Shown: one piece after another, positions 12,465-26,300 of the stretch | How the letters are laid out: each line of letters starts with the position of its first letter | How positions within the stretch are numbered: the stretch's first letter is position 1 | NCBI GenBank assembly: GCA_023078555.1 | Contig: CM041197.1 | Span: 6,717,810 to 6,781,809, forward strand | DNA length: 64,000 nucleotides | Source of the DNA: Ulva prolifera | Lineage: Eukaryota > Chlorophyta > Ulvophyceae > Ulvales > Ulvaceae | Reading direction: 5' to 3' | Position numbers and translations under genes: made by a program | Notes under the pieces: model-generated | Databases searched by the model: none | Told to the model about the DNA's origin: nothing | The model's input: only the letters and a program-made list of their open reading frames with translations

Positions 12465-15400
12465 CACGTCGAAGTTGAGTGCTTTACTACAACACACTCT
12501 ACACATGACATAGGTGTGTGTGACCTTTGCGCACGTCCGTTAAAGCGCAACCGGCTTCCCTGTCACCTAAAAGTTAAAAAGTTCACAGGTGCTGAATATG
12601 TAATGTATTGGCTCATCGAGAAAAGATTTTCCACACGTCGAAGTTGAGTGCTTTACTACAACACACTCTACACATGACATAGGTGTGTGTGACCTTTGCG
12701 CACGTCCGTTAAAGCGCAACCGGCTTCCCTGTCACCTAAAAGTTGAAAAGTTCACAGGTGCTGAATATGTAATGTATTGGCTCATCGAGAAAAGATTTTC
12801 CACACGTCGAAGTTGAGTGCTTTACTACAACACACTCTACACATAACATAGGTGTGTGTGACCTTTGCGCACGTCCGTTAAGAGCAACATGCTTCCCTGT
12901 CACCTTGAAGTCGAAAAGTTCACAGGTGCTGAATATGTAATGTATTGGCTCATCGAGAAAAGTTTTTCCACACGTCGAAGTTGAGTGCTTTACTACAACA
13001 CACTCTACACATGACATAGGTGTGTGTGACCTTTGCGCACGTCCGTTAAAGCGCAACCGGCTTCCCTGTCACCTAAAAGTTGAAAAGTTCACAGGTGCTG
13101 AATATGTAATGTATTGGCTCATCGAGAAAATATTTTCCACACGTCGAAGTTGAGTGCTTTACTACAACACACTTAACACAAGCCATAGGCGTGTGTGACC
13201 TTTGCGCACGTCCGTTGACGAGCAACCGGCTTCCCTGTCACCTAGTAGTTGAAAAGTTCACAGGCGCTGTATATGGCATGCATTTACTCAGCGAGAAGAG
13301 AATTCGACACATTGGATCAGAGCACTTCTCTAGAAAACACTTATCACAAGACATAGGTGTGTGTGACCTTTGCGCACGTTCGTTAAGAGCAACATGCTTC
13401 CCTGTCACCTTGAAGTCGAAAAGTTCACAGGTGATGAATATGTAATGTATTGGCTCATCTAGAAAGGTTTTTCCACACGTTGAAGTTGATTGCTTTACTA
13501 CAACACACGCTACACATGACATAGGTGTGTGTGACCTTTGCGCACGTCCGTTAAGAGCAACATGCTTCCCTGTCACCTTGAAGTCGAAAAGTTCACAGGT
13601 GATGAATATGTAATGTATTGGCTCATCTAGAAAGGTTTTTCCACACGTTGAAGTTGATTGCTTTACTACAACACACGCTACACATGACATAGGTGTATGG
13701 GACCTTTGCGCACGTCCGTTAAAGCGCAACCGGCTTCCCTGTCACCTAAAAGTTGAAAAGTTCACAGGTGCTGAATATGTAATGTATTGGCTCATCGAGA
13801 AAATATTTTCCACACGTCGAAGTTGAGTGCTTTACTACAACACACTCTACACAAGACATAGGTGTGTGTGACCTTTGCGCACGTCCGTTAAAGCGCAACC
13901 GGCTTCCCTGTCACCTAAAAGTTAAAAAGTTCACAGGTGCTGAATATGTAATGTATTGGCTCATCGAGAAAATATTTTCCACACGTCGACGTTGAGTGCT
14001 TTACTACAACGCTCTCTTCACATGACATAGGTGTGTGTGACCTTTGCGCACGTCCGTTAAAGCGCAACCGGCTTCCCTGTCACCTAGAAGTTGAAAAGTT
14101 CACAGGTTCTGAATATGTAATGTATTGGCTCATCGAGAAAAGATTTTCCACACGTCGAAGTTGAGTGCTTTACTACAACACACTCTACACATGACCTAGG
14201 TGTGTGTGACCTTTGCGCACGTCCGTTAAAGCGCAACCGGCTTCCCTGTCACCTAAAAGTTGAAAAGTTCACAGGTGCTGAATATGTAATGTATTGGCTC
14301 ATCGAGAAAAGATTTTCCACACGTCGAAGTTGAGTGCTTTACTACAACACACTCTACACATAACATAGGTGTGTGTGACCTTTGCGCACGTCCGTTAAGA
14401 TCAACATGCTTCCCTGTCACCTTGAAGTCGAAAAGTTCACAGGTGCTAAATATGTAATGTAATGGCTCTTCGAGAAAAGTTTTTCCACACGTCGAAGTTG
14501 AGTGCTTTACTACAACACACTTAACACAAGCCATAGGCGTGTGTGACCTTTGCGCACGTCCGTTGACGAGCAACCGGCTTCCCTGTCACCTAGTAGTTGA
14601 AAAGTTCACAGGCGCTGTATATGGCATGCATTTACTCAGCGAGAAGAGAATTCGACACATTGGATCAGAGCACTACTCTAGAAAACACTTATCACAAGAC
14701 ATAGGTGTGTGTGACCTTTGCGCACGTCCGTTAAGAGCAACATGCTTCCCTGTCACCTTGAAGTCGAAAAGTTCACAGGTGATGAATATGTAATGTATTG
14801 GCTCATCTAGAAAGGTTTTTCCACACGTCGAAGTTGAGTGCTTTACTACAACACACTCTACACATGACATAGGTGTGTGTGACCTTTGCGCACGTCCGTT
14901 AAAGCGCAACCGGCTTCCCTGTCACCTAAAAGTTAAAAAGTTCACAGGTGCTGAATATGTAATGTATTGGCTCATCGAGAAAAGATTTTCCACACGTCGA
15001 AGTTGAGTGCTTTACTACAACACACTCTACACATGACATAGGTGTGTGTGACCTTTGCGCACGTCCGTTAAAGCGCAACCGGCTTCCCTGTCACCTAAAA
15101 GTTGAAAAGTTCACAGGTGCTGAATATGTAATGTATTGGCTCATCGAGAAAAGATTTTCCACACGTCGAAGTTGAGTGCTTTACTACAACACACTCTACA
15201 CATAACATAGGTGTGTGTGACCTTTGCGCACGTCCGTTAAGAGCAACATGCTTCCCTGTCACCTTGAAGTCGAAAAGTTCACAGGTGCTGAATATGTAAT
15301 GTATTGGCTCATCGAGAAAAGTTTTTCCACACGTCGAAGTTGAGTGCTTTACTACAACACACTCTACACATGACATAGGTGTGTGTGACCTTTGCGCACG

Positions 15401-16550
15401 TCCGTTAAAGCGCAACCGGCTTCCCTGTCACCTAAAAGTTGAAAAGTTCACAGGTGCTGAATATGTAATGTATTGGCTCATCGAGAAAATATTTTCCACA
15501 CGTCGAAGTTGAGTGCTTTACTACAACACACTTAACACAAGCCATAGGCGTGTGTGACCTTTGCGCACGTCCGTTGACGAGCAACCGGCTTCCCTGTCAC
15601 CTAGTAGTTGAAAAGTTCACAGGCGCTGTATATGGCATGCATTTACTCAGCGAGAAGAGAATTCGACACATTGGATCAGAGCACTTCTCTAGAAAACACT
15701 TATCACAAGACATAGGTGTGTGTGACCTTTGCGCACGTTCGTTAAGAGCAACATGCTTCCCTGTCACCTTGAAGTCGAAAAGTTCACAGGTGATGAATAT
15801 GTAATGTATTGGCTCATCTAGAAAGGTTTTTCCACACGTTGAAGTTGATTGCTTTACTACAACACACGCTACACATGACATAGGTGTGTGTGACCTTTGC
15901 GCACGTCCGTTAAGAGCAACATGCTTCCCTGTCACCTTGAAGTCGAAAAGTTCACAGGTGATGAATATGTAATGTATTGGCTCATCTAGAAAGGTTTTTC
16001 CACACGTTGAAGTTGATTGCTTTACTACAACACACGCTACACATGACATAGGTGTGTGGGACCTTTGCGCACGTCCGTTAAAGCGCAACCGGCTTCCCTG
16101 TCACCTAAAAGTTGAAAAGTTCACAGGTGCTGAATATGTAATGTATTGGCTCATCGAGAAAATATTTTCCACACGTCGACGTTGAGTGCTTTACTACAAC
16201 ACACTCTACACATGACATAGGTGTGTGTGACCTTTGCGCACGTCCGTTAAAGCGCAACCGGCTTCCCTGTCACCTAAAAGTTAAAAAGTTCACAGGTGCT
16301 GAATATGTAATGTATTGGCTCATCGAGAAAATATTTTCCACACGTCGACGTTGAGTGCTTTACTACAACGCTCTCTTCACATGACATAGGTGTGTGTGAC
16401 CTTTGCGCACGTCCGTTAAAGCGCAACCGGCTTCCCTGTCACCTAGAAGTTGAAAAGTTCACAGGTTCTGAATATGTAATGTATTGGCTCATCGAGAAAA
16501 GATTTTCCACACGTCGAAGTTGAGTGCTTTACTACAACACACTCTACACA
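12465..16550. repeat. 2359-bp (14-monomer) tandem duplication inside satellite array A
   Basis: Sequence from about 12465 recurs 2359 bp downstream from about 14824. The match runs through the distinctive double class-C/B segment (13238-13729 versus 15597-16088) and as far as the ACAGGTTCTGAA monomer at about 16460, then ends near 16550 (ATGACCTAGG versus ATGACATAGG). 2359 bp is 14 monomers. Only scattered substitutions were seen between the copies. Confidence 0.8.
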
Positions 16551-19500
16551 TGACATAGGTGTGTGTGACCTTTGCGCACGTCCGTTAAAGCGCAACCGGC
16601 TTCCCTCTCACCTAAAAGTTGAAAAGTTCACAGGTGCTGAATATGTAATGTATTGGCTCATCGAGAAAATATTTTCCACACGTCGAAGTTGAGTGCTTTA
16701 CTACAACACACTCTACACATGACATAGGTGTGTGTGACCTTTGCGCACGTCCGTTAAAGCGCAACCGGCTTCCCTGTCACCTAAAAGTTAAAAAGTTCAC
16801 AGGTGCTGAATATGTAATGTATTGGCTCATCGAGAAAATATTTTCCACACGTCGACGTTGAGTGCTTTACTACAACGCTCTCTTCACATGACATAGGTGT
16901 GTGTGACCTTTGCGCACGTCCGTTAAAGCGCAACCGGCTTCCCTGTCACCTAGAAGTTGAAAAGTTCACAGGTTCTGAATATGTAATGTATTGGCTCATC
17001 GAGAAAAGATTTTCCACACGTCGAAGTTGAGTGCTTTACTACAACACACTCTACACATGACCTAGGTGTGTGTGACCTTTGCGCACGTCCGTTAAAGCGC
17101 AACCGGCTTCCCTGTCACCTAAAAGTTGAAAAGTTCACAGGTGCTGAATATGTAATGTATTGGCTCATCGAGAAAAGATTTTCCACACGTCGAAGTTGAG
17201 TGCTTTACTACAACACACTCTACACATAACATAGGTGTGTGTGACCTTTGCGCACGTCCGTTAAGAGCAACATGCTTCCCTGTCACCTTGAAGTCGAAAA
17301 GTTCACAGGTGCTAAATATGTAATGTAATGGCTCTTCGAGAAAAGTTTTTCCACACGTCGAAGTTGAGTGCTTTACTACAACACACTTAACACAAGCCAT
17401 AGGCGTGTGTGACCTTTGCGCACGTCCGTTGACGAGCAACCGGCTTCCCTGTCACCTAGTAGTTGAAAAGTTCACAGGCGCTGTATATGGCATGCATTTA
17501 CTCAGCGAGAAGAGAATTCGACACATTGGATCAGAGCACTACTCTAGAAAACACTTATCACAAGACATAGGTGTGTGTGACCTTTGCGCACGTCCGTTAA
17601 GAGCAACATGCTTCCCTGTCACCTTGAAGTCGAAAAGTTCACAGGTGATGAATATGTAATGTATTGGCTCATCTAGAAAGGTTTTTCCACACGTTGAAGT
17701 TGATTGCTTTACTACAACACACGCTACACATGACATAGGTGTGTGGGACCTTTGCGCACGTCCGTTAAAGCGCAACCGGCTTCCCTGTCACCTAAAAGTT
17801 GAAAAGTTCACAGGTGCTGAATATGTAATGTATTGGCTCATCGAGAAAATATTTTCCACACGTCGAAGTTGAGTGCTTTACTACAACACACTCTACACAT
17901 GACATAGGAGTGTGTGACCTTTGCGCACGTCCGTTAAAGCGCAACCGGCTTCCCTGTCACCTAAAAGTTAAAAAGTTCACAGGTGCTGAATATGTAATGT
18001 ATTGGCTCATCGAGAAAAGATTTTCCACACGTCGACGTTGAGTGCTTTACTACAACGCTCTCTTCACATGACATAGGTGTGTGTGACCTTTGCGCACGTC
18101 CGTTAAAGCGCAACCGGCTTCCCTGTCACCTAGAAGTTGAAAAGTTCACAGGTTCTGAATATGTAATGTATTGGCTCATCGAGAAAAGATTTTCCACACG
18201 TCGAAGTTGAGTGCTTTACTACAACACACTCTACACATGACCTAGGTGTGTGTGACCTTTGCGCACGTCCGTTAAAGCGCAACCGGCTTCCCTGTCACCT
18301 AAAAGTTGAAAAGTTCACAGGTGCTGAATATGTAATGTATTGGCTCATCGAGAAAAGATTTTCCACACGTCGAAGTTGAGTGCTTTACTACAACACACTC
18401 TACACATAACATAGGTGTGTGTGACCTTTGCGCACGTCCGTTAAGAGCAACATGCTTCCCTGTCACCTTGAAGTCGAAAAGTTCACAGGTGCTAAATATG
18501 TAATGTATTGGCTCATCGAGAAAAGTTTTTCCACACGTCGAAGTTGAGTGCTTTACTACAACACACTTAACACAAGCCATAGGCGTGTGTGACCTTTGCG
18601 CACGTCCGTTGACGAGCAACCGGCTTCCCTGTCACCTAGTAGTTGAAAAGTTCACAGGCGCTGTATATGGCATGCATTTACTCAGCGAGAAGAGAATTCG
18701 ACACATTGGATCAGAGCACTACTCTAGAAAACACTTATCACAAGACATAGGTGTGTGTGACCTTTGCGCACGTCCGTTAAGAGCAACATGCTTCCCTGTC
18801 ACCTTGAAGTCGAAAAGTTCACAGGTGATGAATATGTAATGTATTGGCTCATCTAGAAAGGTTTTTCCACACGTTGAAGTTGATTGCTTTACTACAACAC
18901 ACGCTACACATGACATAGGTGTGTGGGACCTTTGCGCACGTCCGTTAAAGCGCAACCGGCTTCCCTGTCACCTAAAAGTTGAAAAGTTCACAGGTGCTGA
19001 ATATGTAATGTATTGGCTCATCGAGAAAATATTTTCCACACGTCGAAGTTGAGTGCTTTACTACAACACACTCTACACATGACATAGGTGTGTGTGACCT
19101 TTGCGCACGTCCGTTAAAGCGCAACCGGCTTCCCTGTCACCTAAAAGTTAAAAAGTTCACAGGTGCTGAATATGTAATGTATTGGCTCATCGAGAAAAGA
19201 TTTTCCACACGTCGACGTTGAGTGCTTTACTACAACGCTCTCTTCACATGACATAGGTGTGTGTGACCTTTGCGCACGTCCGTTAAAGCGCAACCGGCTT
19301 CCCTGTCACCTAGAAGTTAAAAAGTTCACAGGTGCTGAATATGTAATGTATTGGCTCATCGAGAAAAGATTTTCCACACGTCGAAGTTGAGTGCTTTACT
19401 ACAACACACTCTACACATAACATAGGTGTGTGTGACCTTTGCGCACGTCCGTTAAGAGCAACATGCTTCCCTGTCACCTTGAAGTCGAAAAGTTCACAGG

Positions 19501-22500
19501 TGCTAAATATGTAATGTATTGGCTCATCGAGAAAAGTTTTTCCACACGTCGAAGTTGAGTGCTTTACTACAACACACTTAACACAAGCCATAGGCATGTG
19601 TGACCTTTGCGCACGTCCGTTGACGAGCAACCGGCTTCCCTGTCACCTAGTAGTTGAAAAGTTCACAGGCGCTGTATATGGCATGCATTTACTCAGCGAG
19701 AAGAGAATTCGACACATTGGATCAGAGCACTACTCTAGAAAACACTTATCACAAGACATAGGTGTGTGTGACCTTTGCGCACGTCCGTTAAGAGCAACAT
19801 GCTTCCCTGTCACCTAAAAGTTAAAAAGTTCACAGGTGCTGAATATGTAATGTATTGGCTCATCGAGAAAATATTTTCCACACGTCGACGTTGAGTGCTT
19901 TACTACAACGCTCTCTTCACATGACATAGGTGTGTGTGACCTTTGCGCACGTCCGTTAAAGCGCAACCGGCTTCCCTGTCACCTAGAAGTTGAAAAGTTC
20001 ACAGGTTCTGAATATGTAATGTATTGGCTCATCGAGAAAAGATTTTCCACACGTCGAAGTTGAGTGCTTTACTACAACACACTCTACACATGACATAGGT
20101 GTGTGTGACCTTTGCGCACGTCCGTTAAAGCGCAACCGGCTTCCCTCTCACCTAAAAGTTGAAAAGTTCACAGGTGCTGAATATGTAATGTATTGGCTCA
20201 TCGAGAAAATATTTTCCACACGTCGAAGTTGAGTGCTTTACTACAACACACTCTACACATGACATAGGTGTGTGTGACCTTTGCGCACGTCCGTTAAAGC
20301 GCAACCGGCTTCCCTGTCACCTAAAAGTTAAAAAGTTCACAGGTGCTGAATATGTAATGTATTGGCTCATCGAGAAAATATTTTCCACACGTCGACGTTG
20401 AGTGCTTTACTACAACGCTCTCTTCACATGACATAGGTGTGTGTGACCTTTGCGCACGTCCGTTAAAGCGCAACCGGCTTCCCTGTCACCTAGAAGTTGA
20501 AAAGTTCACAGGTTCTGAATATGTAATGTATTGGCTCATCGAGAAAAGATTTTCCACACGTCGAAGTTGAGTGCTTTACTACAACACACTCTACACATGA
20601 CCTAGGTGTGTGTGACCTTTGCGCACGTCCGTTAAAGCGCAACCGGCTTCCCTGTCACCTAAAAGTTGAAAAGTTCACAGGTGCTGAATATGTAATGTAT
20701 TGGCTCATCGAGAAAAGATTTTCCACACGTCGAAGTTGAGTGCTTTACTACAACACACTCTACACATAACATAGGTGTGTGTGACCTTTGCGCACGTCCG
20801 TTAAGAGCAACATGCTTCCCTGTCACCTTGAAGTCGAAAAGTTCACAGGTGCTAAATATGTAATGTAATGGCTCTTCGAGAAAAGTTTTTCCACACGTCG
20901 AAGTTGAGTGCTTTACTACAACACACTTAACACAAGCCATAGGCGTGTGTGACCTTTGCGCACGTCCGTTGACGAGCAACCGGCTTCCCTGTCACCTAGT
21001 AGTTGAAAAGTTCACAGGCGCTGTATATGGCATGCATTTACTCAGCGAGAAGAGAATTCGACACATTGGATCAGAGCACTACTCTAGAAAACACTTATCA
21101 CAAGACATAGGTGTGTGTGACCTTTGCGCACGTTCGTTAAGAGCAACATGCTTCCCTGTCACCTTGAAGTCGAAAAGTTCACAGGTGATGAATATGTAAT
21201 GTATTGGCTCATCTAGAAAGGTTTTTCCACACGTTGAAGTTGATTGCTTTACTACAACACACGCTACACATGACATAGGTGTGTGGGACCTTTGCGCACG
21301 TCCGTTAAAGCGCAACCGGCTTCCCTGTCACCTAAAAGTTGAAAAGTTCACAGGTGCTGAATATGTAATGTATTGGCTCATCGAGAAAATATTTTCCACA
21401 CGTCGAAGTTGAGTGCTTTACTACAACACACTCTACACATGACATAGGTGTGTGTGACCTTTGCGCACGTCCGTTAAAGCGCAACCGGCTTCCCTGTCAC
21501 CTAAAAGTTAAAAAGTTCACAGGTGCTGAATATGTAATGTATTGGCTCATCGAGAAAAGATTTTCCACACGTCGACGTTGAGTGCTTTACTACAACGCTC
21601 TCTTCACATGACATAGGTGTGTGTGACCTTTGCGCACGTCCGTTAAAGCGCAACCGGCTTCCCTGTCACCTAGAAGTTGAAAAGTTCACAGGTTCTGAAT
21701 ATGTAATGTATTGGCTCATCGAGAAAAGATTTTCCACACGTCGAAGTTGAGTGCTTTACTACAACACACTCTACACATGACCTAGGTGTGTGTGACCTTT
21801 GCGCACGTCCGTTAAAGCGCAACCGGCTTCCCTGTCACCTAAAAGTTGAAAAGTTCACAGGTGCTGAATATGTAATGTATTGGCTCATCGAGAAAAGATT
21901 TTCCACACGTCGAAGTTGAGTGCTTTACTACAACACACTCTACACATAACATAGGTGTGTGTGACCTTTGCGCACGTCCGTTAAGAGCAACATGCTTCCC
22001 TGTCACCTTGAAGTCGAAAAGTTCACAGGTGCTAAATATGTAATGTATTGGCTCATCGAGAAAAGTTTTTCCACACGTCGAAGTTGAGTGCTTTACTACA
22101 ACACACTTAACACAAGCCATAGGCGTGTGTGACCTTTGCGCACGTCCGTTGACGAGCAACCGGCTTCCCTGTCACCTAGTAGTTGAAAAGTTCACAGGCG
22201 CTGTATATGGCATGCATTTACTCAGCGAGAAGAGAATTCGACACATTGGATCAGAGCACTACTCTAGAAAACACTTATCACAAGACATAGGTGTGTGTGA
22301 CCTTTGCGCACGTCCGTTAAGAGCAACATGCTTCCCTGTCACCTTGAAGTCGAAAAGTTCACAGGTGATGAATATGTAATGTATTGGCTCATCTAGAAAG
22401 GTTTTTCCACACGTTGAAGTTGATTGCTTTACTACAACACACGCTACACATGACATAGGTGTGTGGGACCTTTGCGCACGTCCGTTAAAGCGCAACCGGC

Positions 22501-23341
22501 TTCCCTGTCACCTAAAAGTTGAAAAGTTCACAGGTGCTGAATATGTAATGTATTGGCTCATCGAGAAAATATTTTCCACACGTCGAAGTTGAGTGCTTTA
22601 CTACAACACACTCTACACATGACATAGGTGTGTGTGACCTTTGCGCACGTCCGTTAAAGCGCAACCGGCTTCCCTGTCACCTAAAAGTTAAAAAGTTCAC
22701 AGGTGCTGAATATGTAATGTATTGGCTCATCGAGAAAAGATTTTCCACACGTCGACGTTGAGTGCTTTACTACAACGCTCTCTTCACATGACATAGGTGT
22801 GTGTGACCTTTGCGCACGTCCGTTAAAGCGCAACCGGCTTCCCTGTCACCTAGAAGTTAAAAAGTTCACAGGTGCTGAATATGTAATGTATTGGCTCATC
22901 GAGAAAAGATTTTCCACACGTCGAAGTTGAGTGCTTTACTACAACACACTCTACACATAACATAGGTGTGTGTGACCTTTGCGCACGTCCGTTAAGAGCA
23001 ACATGCTTCCCTGTCACCTTGAAGTCGAAAAGTTCACAGGTGCTAAATATGTAATGTATTGGCTCATCGAGAAAAGTTTTTCCACACGTCGAAGTTGAGT
23101 GCTTTACTACAACACACTTAACACAAGCCATAGGCATGTGTGACCTTTGCGCACGTCCGTTGACGAGCAACCGGCTTCCCTGTCACCTAGTAGTTGAAAA
23201 GTTCACAGGCGCTGTATATGGCATGCATTTACTCAGCGAGAAGAGAATTCGACACATTGGATCAGAGCACTACTCTAGAAAACACTTATCACAAGACATA
23301 GGTGTGTGTGACCTTTGCGCACGTCCGTTAAGAGCAACATG
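16262..23341. repeat. 3540-bp (21-monomer) higher-order repeat, two direct tandem copies
   Basis: Copy 1 is about 16262-19801 and copy 2 about 19802-23341. Landmarks repeat at exactly +3540: the CCCTCTCACC variant (16606 and 20146), the GCTCTTCGAG variant (17331 and 20871), and the GCATGTGTGACC monomer (19594 and 23134). A smaller 1180-bp (7-monomer) period is nested within (17119 to 18299; 20659 to 21839). The copy boundary is a chimeric monomer joining class C (GAGCAACATGC) to class A (CACCTAAAAGTTAAAAAG), the mark expected of unequal exchange. Copies differ by very few bases, for example CGTCCGTTAAG at 17591 versus CGTTCGTTAAG at 21131. Confidence 0.9.
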
Positions 23342-26300
23342 CTTCCCTGTCACCTAAAAGTTAAAAAGTTCACAGGTGATGAATATGTAATGTATTGGCT
23401 CATCTAGAAAGGTTTTTCCACACGTTGAAGTTGATTGCTTTACTACAACACACGCTACACATGACATAGGTGTGTGGGACCTTTGCGCACGTCCGTTAAA
23501 GCGCAACCGGCTTCCCTGTCACCTAAAAGTTGAAAAGTTCACAGGTGCTGAATATGTAATGTATTGGCTCATCGAGAAAATATTTTCCACACGTCGAAGT
23601 TGAGTGCTTTACTACAACACACTCTACACATGACATAGGTGTGTGTGACCTTTGCGCACGTCCGTAAAAGCGCAACCGGCTTCCCTGTCACCTAAAAGTT
23701 AAAAAGTTCACAGGTGCTGAATATGTAATGTATTGGCTCATCGAGAAAAGATTTTCCACACGTCGACGTTGAGTGCTTTACTACAACGCTCTCTTCACAT
23801 GACATAGGTGTGTGTGACCTTTGCGCACGTCCGTTAAAGCGCAACCGGCTTCCCTGTCACCTAGAAGTTGAAAAGTTCACAGGTTCTGAATATGTAATGT
23901 ATTGGCTCATCGAGAAAAGATTTTCCACACGTCGAAGTTGAGTGCTTTACTACAACACACTCTACACATGACCTAGGTGTGTGTGACCTTTGCGCACGTC
24001 CGTTAAAGCGCAACCGGCTTCCCTGTCAACTAAAAGTTGAAAAGTTCACAGGTGCTGAATATGTAATGTATTGGCTCATCGAGAAAAGATTTTCCACACG
24101 TCGAAGTTGAGTGCTTTACTACAACACACTTAACACAAGCCATAGGCGTGTGTGACCTTTGCGCACGTCCGTTGACGAGCAACCGGCTTCCCTGTCACCT
24201 AGTAGTTGAAAAGTTCACAGGCGCTGTATATGGCATGCATTTACTCAGCGAGAAGAGAATTCGACACATTGGATCAGAGCACTACTCTAGAAAACACTTA
24301 TCACAAGACATAGGTGTGTGTGACCTTTGCGCACGTCCGTTAAGAGCAACATGCTTCCCTGTCACCTTGAAGTCGAAAAGTTCACAGGTGCTGAATATGT
24401 AATGTATTGGCTCATCGAGAAAAGATTTTCCACACGTAAAAGTTGAGTGCTTTACTACAACACACTTAACACAAGCCATAGGTGTGTGTGACCTTTGCGC
24501 ACGTCCATTGACGAGCAACCGGCTTCCCTGTCACCTAGTAGTTGAAAAGTTCACAGGCGCTGTATATGGCATGCATTTACTCAGCGAGAAGAGAATTCGA
24601 CACATTGGATCAGAGCACTACTCTAGAAAACACTTATCACAAGACATAGGTGTGTGTGACCTTTGCGCACGTTCGTTAAGAGCAACATGCTTCCCTGTCA
24701 CCTTGAAGTCGAAAAGTTCACAGGTGATGAATATGTAATGTATTGGCTCATCTAGAAAGGTTTTTCCACACGTTGAAGTTGATTGCTTTACTACAACACA
24801 CGCTACACATGACATAGGTGTGTGGGACCTTTGCGCACGTCCGTTAAAGCGCAACCGGCTTCCCTGTCACCTAAAAGTTGAAAAGTTCACAGGTGCTGAA
24901 CATGTAATGTATTGGCTCATCGAGAAAAGATTTTCCACACGTCGAAGTTGAGTGCTTTACTACAACACACTTAACACAAGCCATAGGCGTGTGTGACCTT
25001 TGCGCACGTCCGTTGACGAGCAACCGGCTTCCCTGTCACCTAGTAGTTGAAAAGTTCACAGGCGCTGTATATGGCATGCATTTACTCAGCGAGAAGAGAA
25101 TTCGACACATTGGATCAGAGCACTACTCTAGAAAACACTTATCACAAGACATAGGTGTGTGTGACCTTTGCGCACGTCCGTTAAGAGCAACATGCTTCCC
25201 TGTCACCTTGAAGTCGAAAAGTTCACAGGTGATGAATATGTAATGTATTGGCTCATCTAGAAAGGTTTTTCCACACGTTGAAGTTGATTGCTTTACTACA
25301 ACACACGCTACACATGACATAGGTGTGTGGGACCTTTGCGCACGTCCGTTAAAGCGCAACCGGCTTCCCTGTCACCTAAAAGTTGAAAAGTTCACAGGTG
25401 CTGAACATGTAATGTATTGGCTCATCGAGAAAAGATTTTCCACACGTCGAAGTTGAGTGCTTTACTACAACACACTTAACACAAGCCATAGGCGTGTGTG
25501 TGACCTTTGCGCACGTCCGTTGACGAGCAACCGGCTTCCCTGTCACCTAGTAGTTGAAAAGTTCACAGGCGCTGTATATGGCATGCATTTACTCAGCGAG
25601 AAGAGAATTCGACACATTGGATCAGAGCACTACTCTAGAAAACACTTATCACAAGACATAGGTGTGTGTGACCTTTGCGCACGTCCGTTAAGAGCAACAT
25701 GCTTCCCTGTCACCTTGAAGTCGAAAAGTTCACAGGTGATGAATATGTAATGTATTGGCTCATCTAGAAAGGTTTTTCCACACGTTGAAGTTGATTGCTT
25801 TACTACAACACACGCTACACATGACATAGGTGTGTGGGACCTTTGCGCACGTCCGTTAAAGCGCAACCGGCTTCCCTGTCACCTAAAAGTTGAAAAGTTC
25901 ACAGGTGCTGAACATGTAATGTATTGGCTCATCGAGAAAAGATTTTCCACACGTCGAAGTTGAGTGCTTTACTACAACACACTCTACACATGACATAGGT
26001 GTGTGTGACCTTTGCGCACGTCCGTTAAAGCGCAACCGGCTTCCCTGTCACCTAAAAGTTAAAAAGTTCACAGGTGCTGAATATGTAATGTATTGGCTCA
26101 TCGAGAAAAGATTTTCCACACGTCGACGTTGAGTGCTTTACTACATTGCTCTCTTCACATGACATAGGTGTGTGTGACCTTTGCGCACGTCCGTTAAAGC
26201 GCAACCGGCTTCCCTGTCACCTAGAAGTTGAAAAGTTCACAGGTGATGAATATGTAATGTATTGGCTCATCGAGAAAAGATTTTCCACACGTCGAAGTTT

